Position numbers and translations under genes: made by a program
Shown here: positions 54,623-63,794 of the stretch, piece after piece
How positions within the stretch are numbered: the first letter of the stretch is position 1
How the letters are laid out: the number at the start of each line of letters is the position of its first letter
Notes under the pieces: model-generated
Databases searched by the model: none
What the model saw: the letters and a program-made list of their open reading frames with translations, nothing else
Told to the model about the DNA's origin: nothing
DNA from: Clostridium fermenticellae
GTDB taxonomy: Bacteria; Bacillota; Clostridia; Clostridiales; Clostridiaceae
Direction: 5' to 3'
DNA length: 64,000 bases
NCBI RefSeq assembly: GCF_003600355.1
Contig: NZ_CP032416.1
Span: forward strand, 640,183 to 704,182

Positions 54623-56068
54623 ATGTCAATAACAAATGTAGTAAAATCAGTACAAGATATAATGCGCCAGGATGCAGGGGTAGATGGAGATGCTCAAAGA
54701 ATATCTCAACTAGTTTGGATGATATTTTTAAAGGTATTTGATGCAAAAGAAGAGGAATGGGAATTAGAGTACGATGATTATACACCTACTATCCCGGAAG
54801 AATTAAGATGGAGCAACTGGGCTCAAGATGATGAAGGAATTACAGGTGATGAGCTTTTAGACTTTGTAAACAATAAACTATTCAAAGGTTTAAAGGAAAT
54901 GGAAGTAGATGAGAATAGTGATGCTAAAGCTCTATTAGTTAAATCTGTATTTGAAGATTCCTATAATTACATGAAGTCAGGAGCTTTAATGAGACAGGTA
55001 ATAAATAAACTAAATGAAATAGATTTTATAGCAGGTGAAGATAGACATTTATTTAATGATATATATGAAAATATATTAAAAGATCTTCAAAGTGCAGGCA
55101 ATGCAGGAGAATTCTATACACCAAGACCTGTTACACAATTTATAATAGATATGCTAAGTCCAAAGCTTAGTGAAAAAGTAGCCGACTTTGCTTGTGGTAC
55201 TGGTGGTTTTTTAACCTGTGCCATAGAAAGCTTAAAAAAACAAGAAACCAAAGTTGAAGATTTAAAAATATTAGGTGAAACCATAATGGGTGTAGAAAAG
55301 AAGCCATTTCCTCACATGCTTGCTACAACTAACTTGATACTTCATGATATTGATGTGCCAAACATAAAACATGATAATTCTTTAATGAAGAATGTAAGAG
55401 ATTTAAAGCCTTCAGAATATGTTGATGTAATAGCAATGAATCCTCCTTTTGGCGGAATTGAAGAAGATATGGTATTAACTAATTTTCCTCAGCAATTTCA
55501 AACAAAAGAAACAGCAGATTTATTTATGACTCTTATAATGTATAGATTAAGTGCAAAAGGAAGAGCGGGAGTAGTACTTCCAGATGGATTCCTATTTGGT
55601 GAAGGTGTAAAGACACATATAAAAGAAAAACTTTTAAATGAATTTAATCTTCATACTATAGTAAGAATGCCTAATGGAGTATTTGCACCATATACGGGAA
55701 TAAATACAAATCTTTTATTTTTTGAAAAAGGTAAGCCAACAGAAGAAGTTTGGTTCTTTGAACATCCACTTCCTGAAGGATATAAAAATTATACTAAAAC
55801 CAAACCAATAAGATACGAAGAATTTGAACTGGAGAAAAAGTGGTGGAATAACAGAGAAGAAAATGAGTATGCTTGGAAGGTTTCAGTAGAGGATATCAAA
55901 AATAGAAATTACAATTTAGATTATAAAAATCCTAATAAGGAAGAAGAAGATTTAGGAGATCCAAAGGCATTATTAAAAAAGTATCATGAAGCTACTGCTG
56001 CTGTAGATAAATTGCAGGATTCTTTGATAGATGAATTAAAGAAGATTTTAGAAGGGACATCAAAATAG
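54623..56068 (+). CDS. hsdM: type I restriction enzyme M subunit (N6-adenine methyltransferase)
   Basis: A 481-residue methyltransferase. N-terminal HsdM_N domain (QDIMRQDAGVDGDAQRISQL), SAM motif DFACGTGGFL (about residue 187), catalytic NPPF (about 272), and a C-terminal helical tail for S binding. 20 bp after hsdR behind AGAAAGGAGAC; one base separates its stop from hsdS. Confidence 0.96.
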   Translation: MSITNVVKSVQDIMRQDAGVDGDAQRISQLVWMIFLKVFDAKEEEWELEYDDYTPTIPEELRWSNWAQDDEGITGDELLDFVNNKLFKGLKEMEVDENSDAKALLVKSVFEDSYNYMKSGALMRQVINKLNEIDFIAGEDRHLFNDIYENILKDLQSAGNAGEFYTPRPVTQFIIDMLSPKLSEKVADFACGTGGFLTCAIESLKKQETKVEDLKILGETIMGVEKKPFPHMLATTNLILHDIDVPNIKHDNSLMKNVRDLKPSEYVDVIAMNPPFGGIEEDMVLTNFPQQFQTKETADLFMTLIMYRLSAKGRAGVVLPDGFLFGEGVKTHIKEKLLNEFNLHTIVRMPNGVFAPYTGINTNLLFFEKGKPTEEVWFFEHPLPEGYKNYTKTKPIRYEEFELEKKWWNNREENEYAWKVSVEDIKNRNYNLDYKNPNKEEEDLGDPKALLKKYHEATAAVDKLQDSLIDELKKILEGTSK

Positions 56069-56069
56069 T

Positions 56070-57779
56070 ATGAACATGTTATTAGAACAATTTAAAACAA
56101 TATTTGATAGACCAGAAAAAGTTAAGAAGTTAAGAAATTTAATACTACAGTTAGCAGTAAGGGGAAAATTAGTAGAGCAGGATGAAAATGATGAGCCAGC
56201 CAGTGTGCTCTTGGAGAGAATAAAAGAAGAAAAAGATAAGCTCATTAAAGAAGGAAAGATAAAAAAGTCAAAACCATTGCCAGAGATAAGTGAGGATGAA
56301 AAACCTTATGAATTGCCTGAAGGATGGGAATGGGTAAGATTAGGATGTATATATAATATAGTAAGAGGATCATCACCAAGACCAAAAGGAGATCCTAAAT
56401 ATTTTACTAATGAAAGAACAAAGTATCATTGGGTTACAATAAAGGATATTACTAATTCATGTGTTAATGAAAGACTTGTAAGTACAATTGAGTATTTAAC
56501 ATATGAAGGTAGTTTAAAGAGTAGATTAGTTGAACATGATGAGATTATAATAGCTGTAAGTGGTAGCGTAGGTAAGTCAGCAATAATGGGGATTAGTGGA
56601 TATATATATGATGGGTTAGCAGCTTTGAAACATATTATTAATAATAAAGTATTAAGAGATTATATATATATTTATTTAAAATGTTGGAAAGATAATATAA
56701 ATAACATGTCAGAAGGAACATCATTTCCTAATATTAATACGGATAAATTAAATCGACTTTTGATTTCGCTACCACCTTTAAATGAACAAAAACGTATAGT
56801 AGAAAAGGTAGATTCATTAATGGCATTTTGTGATGAATTAGAAAAAGAACTACAAAGAAAGGTTAAATATAGTTCTTTAAGTTTAAAGTCTGTATTTAAT
56901 AGCATTGATAGCTGCAGTTCTTTAGAAGAGTTAGAAGAAACACTGAGATTTATTATAGATAACTTTAAAGAGTTAACATTAGGTGATGATGGAGTTAAAG
57001 AATTAAAAAATGCAATATTTGAATTAGCAGTACAAGGAAGGCTTGTTCCTCAAAATTCAAAGGATGAGCCAGCAAGTGTGCTTTTGGAAAAGATAAAAGA
57101 AGAAAAAGAAAAGCTTATTAGGGAAGGAAAGATAAAAAAGGAAAAGGCACTGCCAGAGATAAGTGAGGATGAAAAGCCTTATGAATTGCCTAGTGGATGG
57201 GAATGGGTAAGGATAGGAGAATATTGTTTAATAAATCCAAGAAATTCAATTGATGATAATGAACTAGTATCATTTGTGCCAATGAAGTTAATAGAGAATG
57301 GCTTCAACAATAAACATACATCAGAGACAAGGTTGTGGAGAGAAATAAAAAATGGATTTACACATTTTGCCGAAAATGATGTTGTTGTAGCTAAAATTAC
57401 TCCATGTTTCGAAAATAGAAAATCTGCTATTATGAAAAATTTAGTTAATAATATAGGAGCAGGGACAACAGAACTATATGTTATTAGAAGCATTAAAAAT
57501 TTAATACTTCCAGAATATATATTATGTATATGCAAAACGGAAGAATTTATCAAGGGTGGTATAGAAACGTATACTGGAACTGCTGGTCAGCAAAGGGTAA
57601 AAAAGGATTATATAACTAGGTTTGTTATAGGAGTTCCACCACTAAATGAACAAAACCGTATAGTACAAAAAGTAGATTCATTAATGACATTATGTGATGA
57701 ATTAGAAAATAAAATAGAAAAATCTAAAAAGTACAGCGAAAAATTAATGGAAGCTTTACTTAAGAATGAATTTATGTAA
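56070..57779 (+). CDS. hsdS: type I restriction enzyme specificity subunit
   Basis: A 569-residue subunit with two target-recognition domains (about 88-245 and 380-540), each followed by a conserved helix (PPLNEQKRIVEKVDSLMAFC and PPLNEQNRIVQKVDSLMTLC). Each is preceded by a near-copy segment (DEPASVLLERIKEEKDKLIK, then PEISEDEKPYELPEGWEWVR; DEPASVLLEKIKEEKEKLIR, then PEISEDEKPYELPSGWEWVR). The DNA repeats are about 56187-56340 and 57063-57216. Such repeats let recognition domains be swapped. The recognised sequence cannot be read from this. Confidence 0.94.
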   Translation: MNMLLEQFKTIFDRPEKVKKLRNLILQLAVRGKLVEQDENDEPASVLLERIKEEKDKLIKEGKIKKSKPLPEISEDEKPYELPEGWEWVRLGCIYNIVRGSSPRPKGDPKYFTNERTKYHWVTIKDITNSCVNERLVSTIEYLTYEGSLKSRLVEHDEIIIAVSGSVGKSAIMGISGYIYDGLAALKHIINNKVLRDYIYIYLKCWKDNINNMSEGTSFPNINTDKLNRLLISLPPLNEQKRIVEKVDSLMAFCDELEKELQRKVKYSSLSLKSVFNSIDSCSSLEELEETLRFIIDNFKELTLGDDGVKELKNAIFELAVQGRLVPQNSKDEPASVLLEKIKEEKEKLIREGKIKKEKALPEISEDEKPYELPSGWEWVRIGEYCLINPRNSIDDNELVSFVPMKLIENGFNNKHTSETRLWREIKNGFTHFAENDVVVAKITPCFENRKSAIMKNLVNNIGAGTTELYVIRSIKNLILPEYILCICKTEEFIKGGIETYTGTAGQQRVKKDYITRFVIGVPPLNEQNRIVQKVDSLMTLCDELENKIEKSKKYSEKLMEALLKNEFM

Positions 57780-57941
57780 AATTAATAGCAACTTTATGTG
57801 GTATATTACCAGAGGCTCGTAACATGTGGATGTAAATGGATTAAAATTGTAATTTAAAAAGATACATATGTAAAAGCTATTTTTACATATGTATCTTTTT
57901 TTACAATATTGACATATAATATAGTTAAGGGAGGTAATAAT
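57780..57941. other. region between hsdS and the HTH trio
   Basis: Contains a very strong terminator at 57856-57905 (AAAAAGATACATATGTAAAA / TTTTACATATGTATCTTTTT). No gene. The start of the next operon follows within 40 bp, with GGGAGGT as ribosome binding site. Confidence 0.75.
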
Positions 57942-58349
57942 ATGATTAATATATTAGAGAAATATACTGAAAAGCAATTGAGATCATATATTTATGACAA
58001 TAGATATAAAATAGGTGCTAATCTTCTTCAATTTATTAAAGATAATGGATATACTAAATCATCGCTTTCAAAATTAACAGGTATATCAAGACCAACTATT
58101 GATAAATTAATTAAAGGTGAAATAGATAATAATACAAATCTCAAAAAACATGTGGATAAGATTATTACAACCTTTAATATAAAGCTTGAAGAATTAGTAG
58201 ATTATAAGCATACAGAGTCAGACAATAACCGTGAAGTTGTAGCATCTAATAATGCACCGGAAGAATATGAACTAAGTGATAAGGCTAAAAGAATGTTTGG
58301 CTTTTTAGACGATATAATAGATCTTTATGAAGTCTATAGTGATAGGTAG
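57942..58349 (+). CDS. XRE-type HTH regulator of an ImmA/PIN-like trio
   Basis: A 135-residue DNA-binding protein; ATG at 57942 behind GGGAGGT. The central HTH is LLQFIKDNGYTKSSLSKLTG, then ISRPTIDKLIKGEIDNNTNL. The acidic C-terminal tail (SDKAKRMFGFLDDIIDLYEV) may contact the next protein. It lies 10 bp upstream of an ImmA/IrrE protease gene, the common arrangement in which the protease inactivates the regulator. Confidence 0.8.
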   Translation: MINILEKYTEKQLRSYIYDNRYKIGANLLQFIKDNGYTKSSLSKLTGISRPTIDKLIKGEIDNNTNLKKHVDKIITTFNIKLEELVDYKHTESDNNREVVASNNAPEEYELSDKAKRMFGFLDDIIDLYEVYSDR

Positions 58350-58359
58350 GGTGATAAAT

Positions 58360-59175
58360 ATGTCTCAATATATAACATCTCAGAATTTAAATGAAGTGAT
58401 AGAAGCAAATAAAAAAATAAAAAATGAAATTGAGAATTTTAAAAATAATTTCTTTATTAATTATAACAAAGCTGGAATAGTGGGTCCTGATAGACTAGCA
58501 TTTGATGTTCTTAAGAAAAATTATAATTTAATACAGCTGCCAATAGAGGATGAGTATTGGGGAGGAGCTATATTTATTAGGAATAATTTAAAAATACCTG
58601 TTATTAATTCAGCGCAACCCAGAGTTTATCAATTTTTTGTTGCCTGGCATGAAGTATATCATTTGCTTTATGATCCTTCTATTATTAAAGGACAGCATAA
58701 CATACAGGCAGAAGAAATGGAATTAAATGAGAGAAGAGCGGATTACTTTGCTGCAAAGATGTTATTAGGTGATGTCTATAGATATTATTATTCATTAGAA
58801 GATGCTGATTTTATAAATAAAATTGCAAAGTGTATGGATGTATTTAAATCACCCTATAAGGCTATATTAATTCAATTATATGAAGATGCTGTACTGTTCA
58901 ACAATGTTGGATTAAAGAAGTTAATAGTTGAGAATTTTGATAAAAAGCCAGAAAATTTAATTGAATTATTTGAAAAACTAGAATTAGATACTGATTTAGT
59001 TAAACCATCTAATATAATAAGTTTTGGTGGATTGGATAAAAAAATAAAGCTGCTGTCAGAAAAAGAAACGGATGTTGATTATCATAAAGATAATTTGAAA
59101 TTTTTAAATAAACTCAAGGATTTAGTGAAGGGAGAACTCATAAATGGAAGTAATTCAGGTAGAAAAACTAATTGA
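58360..59175 (+). CDS. ImmA/IrrE-family metalloprotease
   Basis: A 271-residue zinc protease; ATG at 58360 behind GTAGGGTGAT. Active site HEVYH (FVAWHEVYHLLYDP) and third ligand region NERRADYFAAKMLL. An N-terminal substrate domain of about 90 residues precedes it and a helical 100-residue tail follows. Overlaps the next gene by 32 bases, so all three genes of the trio are coupled. Confidence 0.87.
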   Translation: MSQYITSQNLNEVIEANKKIKNEIENFKNNFFINYNKAGIVGPDRLAFDVLKKNYNLIQLPIEDEYWGGAIFIRNNLKIPVINSAQPRVYQFFVAWHEVYHLLYDPSIIKGQHNIQAEEMELNERRADYFAAKMLLGDVYRYYYSLEDADFINKIAKCMDVFKSPYKAILIQLYEDAVLFNNVGLKKLIVENFDKKPENLIELFEKLELDTDLVKPSNIISFGGLDKKIKLLSEKETDVDYHKDNLKFLNKLKDLVKGELINGSNSGRKTN

Positions 59176-60016
59176 AGCTTTAAATTCCAGTGCTCCTAAA
59201 AAGATAGGAATCCTTGATAATAATACAATTACTTTTTTAATAAATGTAGATAAATATATTTATGTAGAGAAGATATTGAAAAAGTATGATTTATTACTAA
59301 TACCTAATTGGGTTTATCAAGAAGTAAATGATTCAGAAGAAAGAGTAGATTATATAGAAAACATGTTTAATAAAGGTATAAAAATTTTTGTGATAAACGA
59401 GAGTGATTATGAAAAGTTAGCAAAGTATAAATCAGTATGGATTTATAAGTTTTTTCTATATTGTTCATTCAAAATTGGTGAGATAAAAAGTTTCATTAAA
59501 AGATATATTGAGAAAAATCAGCCTCTGGAAGAATTAGAGGACTATGAAGTTTGGTTGAATTTATTGTATAATAATGGGTTTGAAGGCAAACGGCTTAAAA
59601 ATGGAAGAACAAAGAAGAAAAATGCAGGAGAAATTTCAATAGGTGTTTTAGCTCTAGCTATGTCATATATTTATTTTCAAGGACACCATACTATAACTGT
59701 GTTATCCAATGATAGGGATACATATGATTTTGTTAATTTTGCAAAGTTAAAATTATTAAACGACAATATGTTTGAAGGATTAGAAAGCAGTGTTATAACA
59801 TTTAAGTCTAATGATTTCATAATTAAAGAAAGTTATTTGAATAGTTATATAAGTGATGGAAAAGATATTTATTCTATTACAGAATTTAGAGATGAAAAAA
59901 GGGTTAAATATACAAAAAATGCACCTGATACTTCGGTTGAGGAACATGATGAAATTTTAAGCAATGAAGCTTTTATAGAAAATTTAAAAGATAGTACTTT
60001 TAATATTATATTTTAA
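59144..60016 (+). CDS. PIN-like nuclease candidate, third gene of the trio
   Basis: A 290-residue protein. The acidic residues sit where a PIN domain needs them: Asp25 (IGILDNNTITFL), Glu60 (IPNWVYQEV), Glu163 (NAGEISIGVLALAM) and Asp190/Asp192 (VLSNDRDTYDF). These are separated by a helical insertion. PIN domains are metal-dependent RNases and common toxins. With an HTH regulator and protease upstream, this looks like a toxin or effector released when the regulator is cleaved. Assignment is from motif order only. Confidence 0.6.
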   Translation: MEVIQVEKLIEALNSSAPKKIGILDNNTITFLINVDKYIYVEKILKKYDLLLIPNWVYQEVNDSEERVDYIENMFNKGIKIFVINESDYEKLAKYKSVWIYKFFLYCSFKIGEIKSFIKRYIEKNQPLEELEDYEVWLNLLYNNGFEGKRLKNGRTKKKNAGEISIGVLALAMSYIYFQGHHTITVLSNDRDTYDFVNFAKLKLLNDNMFEGLESSVITFKSNDFIIKESYLNSYISDGKDIYSITEFRDEKRVKYTKNAPDTSVEEHDEILSNEAFIENLKDSTFNIIF

Positions 60017-60303
60017 TATAAGGTATAGAAAGATACAGACCTAATGGATATTTTGTAGAGGAAAGGGTGTTATTTACAATATATTCAATCTACTTTGAAA
60101 CAAAGTAACTTTTACTTAACACTAAAATTATTTTACTTGAAAATAATATAAAATTAGTTAAACAAAATAGTGTTATATCATTTTATATGAAATAAATTAG
60201 ACAAAACAGATACTTTTTAATGAAAACATCATTAAAAAATATCTGTTTTGTTAACTAAGGTTAATGAAATTGAATATGATATAGATAAGAAGGATGGATG
60301 TTT
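60017..60303. other. region between the trio and the next HTH gene
   Basis: No gene. A long hairpin at 60200-60252 (ACAAAACAGATA..., pairing with ...TATCTGTTTTGTT) acts as terminator or operator; the rest is AT-rich. Confidence 0.55.
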
Positions 60304-60681
60304 ATGTTAAGCACAAATGAAATAATAGGAAGAAATATTTTAAAAATTTTAAATGAAAAAGATATAAAACAAACTCAATTAGCGGAAAAATTAAATGTTT
60401 CAAAACAAACTTTAAATAAGATAATTCATGGAAGAAGGAATATTTCAATAAGTGAAATAAAAGCGATATGTGATGCTTTATCTGTACCTATGGAAAAACT
60501 TACAGATGAAGATATCTTAAATGAAGAGCAAATGGAGCCTATAAAGCTTTTTATGAGAGAAGTTAATAGAAAAGAAGCTAAATGCGGACTAATGCATGCA
60601 CAGAATATTATGGATATGATTCTCTTTCATAGTGAAATTCAAGAGAAAGAGGGAATACTTCAGGAAGAGTGGGATGATTAA
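60304..60681 (+). CDS. XRE-type HTH regulator, 125 residues
   Basis: HTH at residues 6-60 (IIGRNILKILNEKDIKQTQL, LNVSKQTLNKIIHGRRNISI), then a helical acidic tail. ATG at 60304 is preferred because GAAGG (60289-60293) is 10 bases upstream; ATG at 60298 is only 4 away. The stop overlaps the next small frame, as in regulator-plus-partner pairs. Confidence 0.8.
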   Translation: MLSTNEIIGRNILKILNEKDIKQTQLAEKLNVSKQTLNKIIHGRRNISISEIKAICDALSVPMEKLTDEDILNEEQMEPIKLFMREVNRKEAKCGLMHAQNIMDMILFHSEIQEKEGILQEEWDD

Positions 60682-60788
60682 TGCATGAGTTAATTAGCAA
60701 AAGTATAACTTTAGAAGAGGAATCTTTACTGGAAAAATTCTTAATAATGGAAGGCTCTTATTATATTAATAGAGCGAGCAAGCATTAG
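60681..60788 (+). CDS. very small coupled ORF, 35 residues, possibly truncated
   Basis: ATG at 60681 overlaps the HTH stop (TAATG). The product MHELISKSITLEEESLLEKF plus 15 residues ends just before a HepT remnant. The original partner gene may have been cut here by insertion or deletion. No family assigned. Confidence 0.4.
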   Translation: MHELISKSITLEEESLLEKFLIMEGSYYINRASKH

Positions 60789-60874
60789 TTTGACTACTGG
60801 TGTTTTTTTATTTCAGATTTTAAAATTAATATCAAGTTTATGTTCCAAATCAGGACTTTTTTGTATAAAGTAAT

Positions 60875-61120
60875 CATATAATAGCCAGAAACAGATGGGG
60901 AAGACCAGAAACTAATAAGGAAAGTTTTAAAATACTTGCAGAACATGATATTATTGAAGAAAAATATGTAAATAGTTACTTTGCTATGGCTAAATTTAGA
61001 AATAGAATTGTTCATATGTATTTTGATGTTAGTGATGAAATGATTTATGAAATAACACAAAATAATTTAGAAGACTTTGAGGCTTTTATCAAGAATATTG
61101 TGAAAAATATTAGTGTATAA
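60875..61120 (+). pseudogene. hepT: HepT (HEPN RNase toxin), C-terminal remnant
   Basis: The frame reads HIIARNRWGRPETNKESFKI, then AKFRNRIVHMYFDVSDEMIY with the HEPN R-x4-6-H motif (RNRIVHMY), to TAA at 61118. The first about 50 residues are missing and a stop lies in frame upstream. HepT is the RNase partner of the MntA nucleotidyltransferase that follows. Confidence 0.8.
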
Positions 61121-61159
61121 TGAAATTTAGAAAGGTAAATACAGACAGGAGGTGATATT

Positions 61160-61546
61160 GTGCTAAACATAGAAAACTTAAAAAAGTATTTTAGTGAACA
61201 ACCTAACATTTTAGGTGTATGGATAATAGGTTCCTATGGGACCGAATATCAGAGAGAGGACAGCGATATTGATTTTGCTATACTTTATGATAAAGATATA
61301 AATGATTTAGAAGAAATGAAGTTCGCGTGTGATATTACAGAAATACTTAAGATAGAAAACATTGATACTATAAATTTAAAAAAGGCACCAATCACACTTC
61401 AATTTAAGACAATAAAAGAAGGTAGAAATTTATATGAAGCAGATTATATTAAAATTTGTGACTATGTGGAGTATATAATAAATAATTATGAGGATAAAAA
61501 ATACTATTTGGATCAATTTGATAAGGACTATTTTGCAAGTTTTTAA
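61160..61546 (+). CDS. mntA: MntA-type nucleotidyltransferase antitoxin
   Basis: A 128-residue minimal nucleotidyltransferase: GVWIIGSYGTEYQREDSDID has the GSxG...DxD signature, with a third acidic residue likely near TINLKKAP. In HepT-MntA systems it AMPylates the HEPN toxin to silence it. GTG start behind AGGAGGTGAT. The toxin gene just upstream is truncated, so this antitoxin is orphaned unless another toxin exists. Confidence 0.85.
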   Translation: MLNIENLKKYFSEQPNILGVWIIGSYGTEYQREDSDIDFAILYDKDINDLEEMKFACDITEILKIENIDTINLKKAPITLQFKTIKEGRNLYEADYIKICDYVEYIINNYEDKKYYLDQFDKDYFASF

Positions 61547-61577
61547 TGGAGAGATAAATATCGATAAGGAATAAAAA

Positions 61578-61976
61578 CTTATAATAGAACAACCAGAATA
61601 TAATGATGAAAATATAAAAGATATAAGTGAAAAAAGAGCTAATGCTTTTGTTGCAGAGCTGCTTATGACTGAAGAAGATATTGATGAGTATTCAAGGCAG
61701 CTCCATATATAAAGTCTTTAGCAGCTGTTGAGGTTGTTAATTTTTGTGACATCTTGTTTTTATATACTACAGTACACGGTAAGAATGAACTAGATAGCTA
61801 AATGTGTTATGTGAAGTTTACTAAACTTTATGAAGTAGGTAAAGAACCTAAAGTTATAAAGAAAAACGGTAAAGTACTATCATTTATTGATGCTATAAAA
61901 AGGTCTTACATAAAATTTTCACATAGCGACAGTCTTAAAAGGTTGATGGATAATATTATAGGAAATAACAAAGAAT
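61578..61976 (+). pseudogene. decayed ImmA/IrrE-like gene fragments
   Basis: The first piece (61578-61712) reads IKDISEKRANAFVAELLMTE, the third-ligand region of an ImmA/IrrE protease, then stops. A later piece up to about 61976 reads KFTKLYEVGKEPKVIKKNGK and SYIKFSHSDSLKRLMDNI. HExxH is absent. Remains of one gene or two. Confidence 0.6.
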
Positions 61977-61977
61977 G

Positions 61978-62012
61978 AACACTATTTTAATTATAGTGTT
62001 TTTGTTTTTTAG
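61978..62012 (+). terminator. terminator
   Basis: AACACTA / TAGTGTT with an A/T loop, then TTTGTTTTTT, at the end of the decayed toxin-antitoxin region. Confidence 0.7.
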
Positions 62013-62932
62013 ATTTATAAATGCTAATAATATATAATTATTCAAAGTTTATAAATTATTACATTATGAATCTATGGACTAGCTTTACCTCTTCGCATAC
62101 TCAGAATTAAAGCTGTTCCATAGAAATCAAATTTAATGGTATATTCCATCCCAAACCCAGGCAGCAGTTCTCTGAAGTCTTATAATAGGCTCTTTTTCAG
62201 TCGCAAGGAAGCTTTGGACAAGCCTTTTCTTTTTCTCTTATTTGCTGTATTAATAGCTACTCAAAATAAAATATTTCGTAAACATATAGAATATTTAGTT
62301 TTTGCAGTGTTAGAGACAAAGGCAAATATACAAGTCTATTAGTTAATTCCGCTCGTATGCTTATATCAATGTAGTATTAGTATGGCGGATAGGTATAATA
62401 AAATAAATTCTAGTGTATTAAAGTCACTTAATTAAATTAGATTAGATATGTATTTCAGGTTATAAAGGAGATTGGATCTAATAAGGATATAGTTACTGAT
62501 GCATATAATATATATTTAACATATTCGGGTACTTTAACTGCCACCCGAAAAAGTACAGGTTCCAATCTAGCATTTCTAAGCTTTTATAAGTTCCTCCTTT
62601 ATCCGGACCTTCTAAAAACAAAGAAATACACGATTTTAACTAGTCCTTTATTTGGGTTCCTGGCAGAGTGCATGAAGGTGGACGTACTTCCTGCAAAAAC
62701 TTTTCATGCACAAGCATTAAAAGACATGTTCATATAGTGTTTCGCAGCAAGGCAGCCCCATTTAGGTATTCCTCTGAGGTCTTTCATTTGTGCTACTTTG
62801 CTAAACAAAGGAAGATTTAACAAAAGAGCAAGCTTGTAACAAGACTTTGGCAAATTCTTTAGTGTTATAAGACAATTTATTTGCCCGATAATATGTGCAA
62901 ATAAAGCAAATTATAAACATCTTAACTTTTAC
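62013..62932. other. gene-poor stretch with unrecognised coding-like debris
   Basis: About 920 bp. A 68-codon frame (62136-62342) lacks a ribosome binding site and a recognisable product, so I do not call it. Base composition is less AT-rich than nearby intergenic DNA around 62130-62230 and 62540-62800, which suggests degraded genes. No tRNA, repeat array or transposase motif was recognised. Confidence 0.4.
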
Positions 62933-62958
62933 GTCAGATTAAATAATCTGACTATAAT
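62928..62958 (+). promoter_or_regulatory. promoter with a dyad filling a 19-bp spacer (MerR-like)
   Basis: -35-like TTTACG (62928-62933), 19-bp spacer, -10 TATAAT (62953-62958), with the perfect dyad GTCAGATT-AAAT-AATCTGAC (62933-62952) filling the spacer. MerR-family activators such as CueR use this geometry. It lies before a small ORF and the Csp-like gene. Confidence 0.5.
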
Positions 62959-62993
62959 TTAAAAGTATAAAAAAGTTTTATAGGACTGAAAAA

Positions 62994-63095
62994 ATGATAG
63001 AAATAGTAAAAATGCCTCAAATAAAAATATTTGATGAACATGGAGAAATTAAAGTAGCGGATAAAATTTCAATAAATGATATGGAGGTATATTAG
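62994..63095 (+). CDS. short ORF, 33 residues
   Basis: MIEIVKMPQIKIFDEHGEIK plus 13 residues. It starts 36 bases after the -10 box; no strong ribosome binding site (GACTGAAAAA). It may be a leader peptide or a truncated gene. Confidence 0.35.
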   Translation: MIEIVKMPQIKIFDEHGEIKVADKISINDMEVY

Positions 63096-63223
63096 GGGAC
63101 ATGTATCGGTAAAATTTGTTAAGAAGGTATATTTCATAGTTTAATAAGAATAAAAAATTATTTTTTGTGCATTCTATATTTTGTATGAGTAATTAAAATT
63201 AGTTATTAAGGAAGGTGTATTGA

Positions 63224-63574
63224 ATGAATACAGCAACTATGTCTATAAATAAATATCAGCAGTGTATTGATGAATGTAATAAATGCGCTCAAAAATGTTA
63301 TGAATGTTTTAAAGCATGTTTAAATGAACCTGATGTTCAAAATAGGAAAAATTGCATAAGTGTGCTTATCGAATGTGCACAGATGTGCCAGATGTCAGCA
63401 TCACTTATGTCTATGGATAGTTGTTCAGTAAAGGAGCATTGTAGGATTTGTGCTAATATTTGTGATAAATGTGCACAAGAGTGTGGAATGTTTAAAGAGC
63501 AACATTGCCAGATATGTATGCAGGAATGCAAAAAATGCGCAGATGAATGTAGAAATATGGTTACATGTAATTAA
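63224..63574 (+). CDS. four-helix Cys-rich copper-storage protein (Csp/DUF326-like)
   Basis: A 116-residue protein with 21 Cys, mostly as C-x2/3-C pairs on helices: CIDECNKCAQKCYECFKAC, CISVLIECAQMCQMSASLM, CRICANICDKCAQECG, CQICMQECKKCADEC. This is the pattern of Csp-type four-helix bundles that fill their core with Cu(I) on Cys. No signal peptide, so a cytosolic (Csp3-like) store. ATG behind AAGGAAGGTG. The dyad-bearing promoter upstream would suit metal control. Confidence 0.88.
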   Translation: MNTATMSINKYQQCIDECNKCAQKCYECFKACLNEPDVQNRKNCISVLIECAQMCQMSASLMSMDSCSVKEHCRICANICDKCAQECGMFKEQHCQICMQECKKCADECRNMVTCN

Positions 63575-63726
63575 TAAATGAGAACTTAGGTGATACCGGG
63601 TGCTTTATTCATAGAATGTTTAAAGAATATATATAAATAAGTAATAAATATTACACAAAATCGTAACAATAACCGTATATAATAATAAGTGTCCTAAAGA
63701 AATAGTCTTTAGAGAAAACTAAAAGT

Positions 63727-63794
63727 ATAATAAGTCCCCCCTTATTATATAAATAAACTTGAGCACTAGGTTAATTTACTGGTGCTTATTTTTA
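63727..63794 (+). terminator. two successive hairpins after the Csp gene
   Basis: ATAATAAG / CTTATTAT (63727-63748) around a C-rich loop, then GAGCAC...GTGCTT (about 63761-63787) followed by ATTTTTAT. The second looks like a terminator. Confidence 0.55.

Noticed and set aside
62136-62342. 68-codon ORF in the debris region
   Set aside because: No ribosome binding site, no recognisable family, and surrounded by broken sequence.
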